DNA from: an uncultured Faecalibacterium sp.
Lineage (GTDB): Bacteria > Bacillota > Clostridia > Oscillospirales > Ruminococcaceae
Assembly: GCA_934553285.1 (NCBI GenBank)
Contig: CAKTFD010000009.1
Span: forward strand, 1-32,894
Length of the DNA stretch: 32,894 nt
Reading direction: 5' to 3'
Below the pieces are notes generated by a model. It was not told where the DNA came from and did no database searches. It worked only from the letters and a program-made list of their open reading frames with translations. A program made the position numbers and the translations under genes. Numbering within the stretch: position 1 is the stretch's first letter; each line of letters starts with the position of its first letter. Shown here piece by piece: positions 16,685 through 24,033 of the stretch.

Positions 16685-17553
16685 TTCTCACTATGACGAA
16701 TTGTCCGCCGAAACTGCGCGGAGATCTGTCCAAATGGCTGTGCGAGATCAACACCGGCGTTTATGTGGGCAATGTGAGCAGCCGTGTGCGGGATGCTTTG
16801 TGGGACCGGGTGTGTCAGAACCTGAAAAACGGGCAGGCGACCCTGGTATTTACAACCGCAGGGGAGCAGCGGATGGATTTTCGTACCCACAATACCACAT
16901 GGGAGGCCGTGGATTTTGACGGGATCAAACTGATGCGCCGACCACTGCCGCAGGCCGAACAAAACCAGATCGACCTGAAACCCGGGTTCAGCAAAGCGGC
17001 GCAGCAGCAAATGGCGCGGAAAGCAGGCAGAACAAAGACGGGCACAGGCGATTACACCGTGATCGATCTGGAAACCACCGGCCTGAAAGCCGCATCCGAT
17101 TCCATCATCGAATATGGAGCGCTGCGGGTCCGGGACGGCGTACCGGTGGAGGAATTGACCATGCTGGTTTGTGGGGCAGAAAACGTCCCGGCAGAGATCA
17201 CAGCCCTGACAGGGCTCAGCGCTGCGGAGTTGCAGCAGGGAACAGAACCACGGGAAGCGCTGCAAAGCTTTTTGACGTTTATTGGCAAAGACCCACTGGT
17301 GGGACATAATATTGCCTTTGATCTGGAGTTTCTGCGCATGGCCTGCAAACAATATAGCCTTCCGGCACCGACCAACCGCCGGATCGACCTTGCACAGCTT
17401 GCCCGCCGAAACCTTACAAGGATCGCAAATTATAAGCTGGTGACGCTGGCGCAGCATTTTCAGCTGGCAGAAAAAGTGGAACATCGCGCCCTGCCGGACT
17501 GCCGTCTGATACAACAGGTTTATTGCAAACTGAAGGAAACAGCGGTACAATAG
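16678..17553 (+). CDS. cas2: Cas2-DnaQ fusion (Cas2e with DEDDh 3'-5' exonuclease)
   Basis: The first 100 residues are Cas2e (MTNCPPKLRGDLSKWLCEINTG, then VYVGNVSSRVRDALWDRV). A short linker leads to a DnaQ-like exonuclease from about 125 with all DEDDh motifs: VIDLETTG (Exo I), GHNIAFDLEFL (Exo II) and HRALPDCRLI (Exo III). Such fusions are known in some type I-E systems, where the exonuclease trims prespacers. The first ATG is at 16693, but the codons before it read IVVLT, the first beta strand of Cas2. GAGGGGG (16664-16670) is 7 nt before an ATC at 16678 and 22 nt before that ATG. I therefore place the start at ATC 16678 (291 residues); from ATG 16693 it would be 286. Confidence 0.93.
   Translation: MVVLTMTNCPPKLRGDLSKWLCEINTGVYVGNVSSRVRDALWDRVCQNLKNGQATLVFTTAGEQRMDFRTHNTTWEAVDFDGIKLMRRPLPQAEQNQIDLKPGFSKAAQQQMARKAGRTKTGTGDYTVIDLETTGLKAASDSIIEYGALRVRDGVPVEELTMLVCGAENVPAEITALTGLSAAELQQGTEPREALQSFLTFIGKDPLVGHNIAFDLEFLRMACKQYSLPAPTNRRIDLAQLARRNLTRIANYKLVTLAQHFQLAEKVEHRALPDCRLIQQVYCKLKETAVQ
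17523..17551 (+). promoter_or_regulatory. Candidate CRISPR array promoter inside the end of cas2
   Basis: TTGCAA (17523-17528), a 17-bp spacer and TACAAT (17546-17551) lie in the last ten codons of cas2-dnaQ. Transcription would begin near 17558, about 30 nt before the first repeat. The -10 matches 5 of 6 consensus bases and the -35 matches 4 of 6. The intergenic gap between cas2 and the array is only 35 bp, so a separate promoter has nowhere else to be. Confidence 0.5.
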
Positions 17554-17588
17554 CAACGGGAGGCACGGTGCTACGGGATCTTTTTAGT

Positions 17589-20181
17589 CTTTTCCCCGCA
17601 TACGCGGGGGTGATCCCAATCGCGGAGGTGGCGTTGGTAACGGACTGGACTTTTCCCCGCATACGCGGGGGTGATCCCATCGACACCCCGCCCCAGCGCT
17701 ATAAGGCCCCCTTTTCCCCGCATACGCGGGGGTGATCCCTATCTTGATATCACATGGTCGGATGATGCACTGCTTTTCCCCGCATACGCGGGGGTGATCC
17801 GCATTGGACAGTAAGTCATAAGTGACCGTCATACTTTTCCCCGCATACGCGGGGGTGATCCTAAACGCAGAAAGCTTGTACAGGCCCGCGTCTACTTTTC
17901 CCCGCATACGCGGGGGTGATCCTGCCCAGCCCGCGCGCAGTAAAAGAAAAAATGTCTTTTCCCCGCATACGCGGGGGTGATCCCATTTTGGGGGATCTCC
18001 GGCATCTTCTGGAAACACTTTTCCCCGCATACGCGGGGGTGATCCCGTTACCACCAAAGCTGTCGATATGCAGATTGACTTTTCCCCGCATACGCGGGGG
18101 TGATCCCCGCTGCACCGTGAAGTGCAGTCAGGGATCCAGCTTTTCCCCGCATACGCGGGGGTGATCCCACGGCCTGACCACGCGGCAGCGCAGCGGTCTT
18201 CTTTTCCCCGCATACGCGGGGGTGATCCCCGGCAGAGCACCCGGCTCATAACCGGGTCGTTCTTTTCCCCGCATACGCGGGGGTGATCCCGGCAAGCCTG
18301 CGACCTGGAGCGAGGGCAGCAACTTTTCCCCGCATACGCGGGGGTGATCCCTATATCACAGGGGACGGAACGCCCATAAAGCGCTTTTCCCCGCATACGC
18401 GGGGGTGATCCTCACCAAAGACGGCGAACTTTATCTACGCTATACTTTTCCCCGCATACGCGGGGGTGATCCCAAGAAAGTGCAGGTGGAGCGCTATGAG
18501 TAAGGCTTTTCCCCGCATACGCGGGGGTGATCCTACTCACAGCCCAAAGAGCTACCTGCCGGATACCTTTTCCCCGCATACGCGGGGGTGATCCCGCTGC
18601 GGAATTTGTGGAAACACAGATCCGGCACTTTTCCCCGCATACGCGGGGGTGATCCCGCTGCGGAATTTGTGGAAACACAGATCCGGCACTTTTCCCCGCA
18701 TACGCGGGGGTGATCCTGGAGCGGCTGTCTGAACCGCCACGCTCATACTCTTTTCCCCGCATACGCGGGGGTGATCCCGAGAGAGAGAGGGAGAGCGCCG
18801 CAGGCGCTCTCTTTTCCCCGCATACGCGGGGGTGATCCTCCCCCTTCTTCCCCGGATTCCGCCGGGTCGATCTTTTCCCCGCATACGCGGGGGTGATCCC
18901 GGCATGGATGCTGACTTCCTCGAAGTCATCGCCTTTTCCCCGCATACGCGGGGGTGATCCTTTGGTAACTCAGGTTTTTGCTTGACAACTCGGCTTTTCC
19001 CCGCATACGCGGGGGTGATCCCGGCTTGGTTCCCGGTCCTGCCGCCGGAAAACACTTTTCCCCGCATACGCGGGGGTGATCCTGTAAGTATACATGTTTT
19101 TATCCGTTCTCTATACTTTTCCCCGCATACGCGGGGGTGATCCCAGGCCTCGCCAGTGGTCGATGTGGGATAAGGTCTTTTCCCCGCATACGCGGGGGTG
19201 ATCCCGCGAGAAATAGTCTGCAAAAAGTCTGCGAAAGCTTTTCCCCGCATACGCGGGGGTGATCCTACTGCGATGCCTGCCGCAAGCTCCGAAAAAAAGC
19301 TTTTCCCCGCATACGCGGGGGTGATCCTTACTGTGGACGGAAATGGTCATGTCAGTGCGGCTTTTCCCCGCATACGCGGGGGTGATCCTTAGGTTATCGC
19401 AGTCAACGTTTTTCGGCGCTGCTTTTCCCCGCATACGCGGGGGTGATCCGTTGCAATAGTCAAAAGCCAAAATGATTGCTGTCTTTTCCCCGCATACGCG
19501 GGGGTGATCCCGAGAAGCTGGCAACACTGTCCAGTCCTTCCGGCTTTTCCCCGCATACGCGGGGGTGATCCTTGAATATACCGTTCAAGCCAGCAAAGAT
19601 TCCGCTTTTCCCCGCATACGCGGGGGTGATCCTGCAACACCGGAAGCGCGTGCAGCCGCAAAAGCCTTTTCCCCGCATACGCGGGGGTGATCCTATCACT
19701 CATGGTTCCGCACCCTCTCGTAGATCCTTTTCCCCGCATACGCGGGGGTGATCCCAAAAAGCAGCGCGAGGTATGCGAGGAACTGGGCTTTTCCCCGCAT
19801 ACGCGGGGGTGATCCCAACTTCTACGGCTTGCAGCAGCTGGCCTTGAACTTTTCCCCGCACACGCGGGGGTGATCCCACTTCCAACGCGGGCGTGTTCAA
19901 ACTGAACTTCTTTTCCCCGCATATGCGGGGGTGATCCCGTTTGACGCTTCCGAGCACATCGCATGGGAAACTTTTCCCCGCATATGCGGGGGTGATCCCT
20001 GGAACGTAGAACCGCCGCCGTAGGTGGTGTCTTTTTCCCCGCATTTGCGGGGGTGATCCTCATAGCCGTTGGTCTCCTTTGTTGCTGATTTTCTTTTCCC
20101 CGCATACGCGGGGGTGACCCTTTTCGCACATAAGCGAGGATACTGCGGTGCAACTTTTCCCCGCATGTGCGGGGGCTTATT
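17589..20181 (+). CRISPR. Type I-E CRISPR array, 43 repeats and 42 spacers
   Basis: The 28-nt repeat begins CTTTTCCCCGCATACGCG and ends GGGGTGATCC, with the stem CCCCGC/GCGGGG. Repeats start every 61 bp (33-nt spacers), except that spacers 3, 7 and 28 have 34 nt. The first 37 repeats are identical to the consensus. Changes gather at the right end: ACACGCG at 19849, ATATGCG at 19910 and 19971, ATTTGCG at 20032 (also lacking the first C), GTGACCC at 20093, and a strongly altered last repeat at 20154. That polarity and the repeat orientation put the leader end on the left, next to cas2, so the array is transcribed on the plus strand. Spacers 17 and 18 (18595-18627 and 18656-18688) are identical. 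Confidence 0.99.
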
Positions 20182-20187
20182 TGTATG

Positions 20188-20199
20188 CTCATGCATGAG
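20188..20199. other. 12-bp perfect palindrome after the array
   Basis: CTCATGCATGAG lies 6 nt after the last degenerate repeat and about 45 nt before the promoter at 20243. It could be an operator for the lipoprotein gene or mark the trailer boundary. Nothing else supports a role. Confidence 0.25.
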
Positions 20200-20242
20200 A
20201 TGAAAGGCGTTTACCGCAGGGCAAAAGTGTGCCCGGGCGTGA

Positions 20243-20271
20243 TTGATTCAGCTTGTGCATTGTGGTAATAT
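20243..20271 (+). promoter_or_regulatory. Promoter of the LRR-CAP lipoprotein (copy B of a repeated promoter)
   Basis: TTGATT (20243-20248), a 17-bp spacer and TAATAT (20266-20271), with TGG before the -10, repeat the promoter at 7036-7064. Identity extends through GGGCGTGATTGATTCAG and the A-rich segment after the -10. The spacers differ at several bases. Confidence 0.8.
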
Positions 20272-20295
20272 AAAGAAAAAACAGGAGGCTTTGGT

Positions 20296-21585
20296 ATGAA
20301 ACGTATCTGGATGACCGCGGCGGCTGCGGTGCTGGCGCTGGGGATGCTGGCCGGTTGTAGTGGAATAGACTATCCGCCTTCCTCTTCTCAGCCGTCCTCG
20401 CGCCCCAACGGCGGGACTTCGTCGTCAAGCTCTGCGACCGGCGGCAGCACCGGCAACACCGGCAGTTCCAGCAGTTCCGGCAACACCGGCAGCTCCGGCA
20501 GTGCAAGCAGCAAGAACGATGGTGCAAGCACATCGTCCAGCTCGACTGCTGCCAGCTCCAAGCCGGAGGAAACATCGCCGTGGCAGTACAGAGAATCGGG
20601 CGATGTGCTTTATCTGACGGGTTACAGGAATGCGGACGGCAGCGGATTGAGCGGCGATGTGGTGATCCCGGACAAGATCCATGGGATGACCGTTGTTTCG
20701 ATCGAAAGCAGAGCGTTTGAAAGCAATACCGGTATCACCTCTGTTACCATTCCCGGCACGGTGATAACTGTCGGGCAGTATGCGTTCCGAGGCTGTACTA
20801 ACCTGAAAAAGATCACCCTGCAGGAGGGTGTGTGGAAGATCGGCTACTATACCTTTGCAGGCTGCACGAACCTTACGGAAGTAAAACTCCCCTCGACGCT
20901 GAATTACATTGAAAATCTGGCGTTCGGCGGCTGCGCGAATCTGGAGCAGATCGTTATCCCGGAAAATTCCAAAGGGAAGGAAACGAAGGTCCAGCATTGC
21001 GCCTTTGAAAATTGTCCCAAGCTGAAAAAGGTCTATTTCCCCAAGACGCTGAAAACGATCTACTATCCGTTTACCGGGAATACCAGCGTGGATTATATCT
21101 ATTATGGCGGCACCCAGGAGGATTGGGCAAAGATCAATATCACAGAGGGAAGCATAAGCAGTGCGGCTGTGATCCTGTATAAACAGAAACCGGCAGATAT
21201 CAATACGACACCGCAGGAACCGGAGGATGATCTGGGCGACCCGAATGCGGACGAACTGCTTTACACCTTCCGGCAGGATGTGTTGAGGACCTTGAATGTC
21301 CGCCGTGCCAAAGCAGGCCTGAAACCGCTCAGGATGAATAACAAAGCGCTGAACGAGGCAGCACAGCAGTGCACACGAAACCCGGATCTGAATCCCTGGC
21401 AGCTGTTAAACGAGAAGAAGGTCTTCTGGTCTAAGGCATGGTCGTGTGGCGGATGGTTCGCATTCGGCGAAGTGAGCAAAATGGCAAGGGACGACTGGTA
21501 TCCGGATGCCGTTCTGAACGCAAACTACAAGACGATCGGCGTCGGGATGCTGGACGGCGCATGGCGCATCTATTTTATCGGCTGA
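20296..21585 (+). CDS. Surface lipoprotein with BspA-type leucine-rich repeats and a CAP-like domain
   Basis: This 429-residue protein has a lipoprotein signal peptide (MKRIWMTAAAAVLALGMLAGC), so Cys21 would be lipidated. A long Ser/Gly/Thr-rich linker (about 30-95) would span the wall. Then come about five BspA/Listeria-type leucine-rich repeats (about 115-295), with units such as FRGCTNLKKITLQEGVWKIGYYTFAGC. The C-terminal part (about 315-429) resembles a CAP/SCP domain: LYTFRQDVLRTLNVRRAKAGLKPLRMN and the ending YKTIGVGMLDGAWRIYFIG. The usual catalytic-like histidines are not evident. Such proteins act in adhesion or host contact, but no ligand can be inferred. AGGAGG precedes the ATG by 7 nt. 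It is a single-gene unit behind the CRISPR array. Confidence 0.85.
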   Translation: MKRIWMTAAAAVLALGMLAGCSGIDYPPSSSQPSSRPNGGTSSSSSATGGSTGNTGSSSSSGNTGSSGSASSKNDGASTSSSSTAASSKPEETSPWQYRESGDVLYLTGYRNADGSGLSGDVVIPDKIHGMTVVSIESRAFESNTGITSVTIPGTVITVGQYAFRGCTNLKKITLQEGVWKIGYYTFAGCTNLTEVKLPSTLNYIENLAFGGCANLEQIVIPENSKGKETKVQHCAFENCPKLKKVYFPKTLKTIYYPFTGNTSVDYIYYGGTQEDWAKINITEGSISSAAVILYKQKPADINTTPQEPEDDLGDPNADELLYTFRQDVLRTLNVRRAKAGLKPLRMNNKALNEAAQQCTRNPDLNPWQLLNEKKVFWSKAWSCGGWFAFGEVSKMARDDWYPDAVLNANYKTIGVGMLDGAWRIYFIG

Positions 21586-21591
21586 TCCTAT

Positions 21592-21646
21592 CCATAAAGC
21601 AAATGTACCGCCCCGGTTTCCGCAGCAGGAAGCCGGGGCGGTTTTT
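21592..21646 (+). terminator. Terminator of the lipoprotein unit (copy B of a repeated terminator)
   Basis: CCGCCCCGG (21608-21616) pairs with CCGGGGCGG (21633-21641), extended inward by TTCC/GGAA and followed by T5. The hairpin is identical to copy A at 8106-8139, including its loop, and is preceded by the same CCATAAAGCAAA. Confidence 0.9.
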
Positions 21647-21704
21647 GCTGCGGATCAGGGCAGATGCTCTGGCGGCAGCATCTACATGGGAAAGCGAAAA
21701 ATAC

Positions 21705-21733
21705 TTGAAACATTCCTGTATTGGTGCTAAAAT
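21705..21733 (+). promoter_or_regulatory. Promoter of the c-di-GMP signalling operon
   Basis: TTGAAA (21705-21710), a 17-bp spacer and TAAAAT (21728-21733) form a strong sigma-A promoter. Transcription would start near 21740, leaving a leader of about 170 nt before the ATG at 21912, in which no other gene is seen. Confidence 0.75.
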
Positions 21734-21911
21734 CATACTGCTGTAGTGTGCGAAAAAATAAGAGGGATAGCAGAAAACAGCCCGCTGCACATAGAGGATG
21801 TGCAAAAGCGGAAGGATAGTGGGGGAAAGCTCTGCCCGGCGGGATGGAACAGTGCAGGAAAAACGTATCCGCCCGGACCGGTGCAGGAAGTGCAAAAACA
21901 GAGGGGATAAA

Positions 21912-24017
21912 ATGGAAGAAGAACAGAATTTTGATGCAGAAAAATTCCTGGCAGAGCTGGGGATCCGCAATCTGCCGGGCGGGCTTCATTGCTGCGAAAA
22001 TGCGCCGGAGCGCGGCTATCCGTTTATTTATGTCAGCGACCGGTTCCTGGAGATCCTGGGCTGGAGCAGAGCGGAGTTCCGGGAAAAATTCCACGACCGG
22101 TATCTGCCGCTGGTGCACCCGGAAGATCACGAGAGCGGGCTGCGCTACTGTGCGCAGGAAAATGCCGGGGCATACAGCAGCCAGGGCGACAGCGTGTTCC
22201 GCCTGCTGGGTAAAGACGGCTACCGCTGGGTGACAAGCGCTGCCCGGGAGGTATTGCAGGAGGGACGCAGCTACATTGTAAGCACCATCTCGGATATCAC
22301 ACGGTTTATGGAGCGCAAGATGCAGCTCAAACAGCAGATCCATACCCAGAAAGAAGCGCTGGAAGCCGCCAACCAGAACCTGATGCGGATGATGCAGCAG
22401 ATGCAGGCCCAGAAGAACCAGCTCGATCTGACCAATGCGCAGAATATCGAAAAAGAGCAGCTCTACCAGAAAGAGCTGAACAGGGATGCCCTGACCAACG
22501 CCTATAACCGCCGCTATTATGAAGAGGTGGCCCGCAACTGCATCGGCCCTGCAGGCATCGCACTGATGGATGTGGACGATTTCAAGATCTGCAACGATAC
22601 CTATGGGCATCAGGCCGGTGATACGGCGCTGGCAACTGCGGCAAAAGCCATCCGCTCCTGCATCCGGGAAACGGATCTGCTGATCCGCTATGGCGGAGAT
22701 GAGTTTTTGCTGGTGATGCCCGGCATCCCCGGCGATTTTCTGCGCCAGAAGCTGGAGCAGATCCGCGATGCCGTGCAAAAGGCGGTGGTGCCGGGCTATT
22801 CCCACTTCCGGCTCTCGCTGAGCATCGGCGGAGCCATGCAGACCCTTGCCGACCCGATGGAAACGGTGGTGCACCGTGCGGATCTGCTGATGTACCAGGC
22901 CAAGGCCCGCAAGGATGCCGTGGTGGTGGATGTGCAGGGCAGCCGCCTGGCTGTACAGGCAGAAGATCTGCAGGAAAAGCCGCAGATCCTGCTGGTGGAC
23001 GACTCCAAAATGAACCGCATGATGCTGGCCGAGATCCTGGGCCAGGACTACCGCATCCTGGAAGCGGAAAACGGGCAGGTGTGCCTGGAGCTGCTGCGGG
23101 CAGAAGCCGGCAGCATCGCACTGGTGCTGCTGGATATCAACATGCCGGTCATGGATGGCTTTGAGGTGCTGAAAACCATGAACGCCAACCACTCCATCGA
23201 GGATGTGCCGGTCATCATGATCTCCAGCGAGGACTCGGAAGAAGCCATCCGCCGCGCGTACGAGCTGGGGGCCAGCGACTATGTCAGCCGCCCCTTTGAT
23301 GCAAGGATCGTGTACCGCCGGGTGGCCAACACCATCAAGCTGTATGCCAAACAGCGGCGGCTGGTGCAGATGGTATCGGACCAGATCCGTGCGCGGGAAA
23401 AGAATACCGATATGCTGGTGGGCGTGCTGAGCCAGATCGTGGAGTTCCGCAACGGGGAGTCCGGCTCCCATGTGCGGCATATGCGCATCATTACCGAAAC
23501 CCTGCTCCACCGCCTGATGGAGATCAGCAGCCGCTATGCCCTCAGCCCGGAAAAGCAGGATGATATCCCGCTGGCTTCGGCCCTGCATGATATCGGCAAG
23601 ATCGGCATTGACGAAAAGATCCTCAACAAGCCCGGCAGGCTGACCCCGGAGGAATTTGCGGTGATGAAGACCCACAGTATGCTGGGGGCCGAGATGCTGC
23701 AGAAGATGGATAATTTTGCCGAGGAACTGCTGCTGCAGACCTCCTACGAGATCGCCCGCTGGCACCATGAGCGCTGGGATGGCCGGGGTTACCCGGATGG
23801 GCTGAAAGGGGATGCCATCCCCATCAGTGCGCAGCTGGTCTCCATCGCGGATGTGTACGATGCCCTGACCAGCGAGCGGTGCTATAAAAAGGCGTACTCC
23901 CACGAGACCGCGATCCAGATGATCCTGGATGGTGCGTGCGGTGCGTTCAACCCATTACTGCTCCAGTGCCTGACCGATGTGCAGGCGGATCTGAAGCAGG
24001 AACTTTTACGATGGTAA
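21912..24017 (+). CDS. PAS-GGDEF-REC-HD-GYP cyclic-di-GMP regulator
   Basis: This 701-residue cytoplasmic protein has a PAS domain (about 20-130), a coiled coil (about 135-180), a GGDEF domain with an intact RYGGDEF (about 260), a receiver domain (about 355-475; LLVDDSK, phosphoacceptor Asp near 406 in LLDINMP) and an HD-GYP phosphodiesterase domain (ALHDIGKIGI near 558, DGRGYPDG near 625). GGDEF makes c-di-GMP and HD-GYP degrades it, and both motif sets look active. The receiver between them is an unusual placing. The ATG at 21912 follows AGAGGGG by five bases; an upstream in-frame extension has no such site. It is the first gene of a three-gene operon, and the neighbouring hybrid kinase may phosphorylate its receiver. 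Confidence 0.93.
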   Translation: MEEEQNFDAEKFLAELGIRNLPGGLHCCENAPERGYPFIYVSDRFLEILGWSRAEFREKFHDRYLPLVHPEDHESGLRYCAQENAGAYSSQGDSVFRLLGKDGYRWVTSAAREVLQEGRSYIVSTISDITRFMERKMQLKQQIHTQKEALEAANQNLMRMMQQMQAQKNQLDLTNAQNIEKEQLYQKELNRDALTNAYNRRYYEEVARNCIGPAGIALMDVDDFKICNDTYGHQAGDTALATAAKAIRSCIRETDLLIRYGGDEFLLVMPGIPGDFLRQKLEQIRDAVQKAVVPGYSHFRLSLSIGGAMQTLADPMETVVHRADLLMYQAKARKDAVVVDVQGSRLAVQAEDLQEKPQILLVDDSKMNRMMLAEILGQDYRILEAENGQVCLELLRAEAGSIALVLLDINMPVMDGFEVLKTMNANHSIEDVPVIMISSEDSEEAIRRAYELGASDYVSRPFDARIVYRRVANTIKLYAKQRRLVQMVSDQIRAREKNTDMLVGVLSQIVEFRNGESGSHVRHMRIITETLLHRLMEISSRYALSPEKQDDIPLASALHDIGKIGIDEKILNKPGRLTPEEFAVMKTHSMLGAEMLQKMDNFAEELLLQTSYEIARWHHERWDGRGYPDGLKGDAIPISAQLVSIADVYDALTSERCYKKAYSHETAIQMILDGACGAFNPLLLQCLTDVQADLKQELLRW

Positions 24018-24033
24018 TGTGAGGAAAGTTGGC

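Noticed and set aside
16671..16919. Continuation of cas1 into another frame by frameshift at the A-run (16674-16676)
   Set aside because: The TAG at 16682 gives a natural Cas1 end, and the other frame encodes nothing recognisable; ATC initiation of cas2 explains the region better.
16651..17556. 301-residue minus-strand frame opposite cas2-dnaQ
   Set aside because: Antisense to a fusion protein with all DEDDh and Cas2 motifs.
17589..20181. Self-targeting spacers against genes in this window
   Set aside because: I compared the spacers by eye with the neighbouring genes and saw no match; this is not an exhaustive search.
17584..20196. Several long open frames across the CRISPR array encoding repeated words such as SPPRMRGK and ITPAYAGK
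   Set aside because: They are translations of the CRISPR repeats in the antisense direction; the period is 61 bp and no ribosome binding sites precede them.
21588..23903. 771-residue minus-strand frame opposite the GGDEF/HD-GYP gene
   Set aside because: It mirrors a gene with complete catalytic motifs, runs through a terminator and promoter, and its product is rich in His, Gln and Val in the way antisense frames are.
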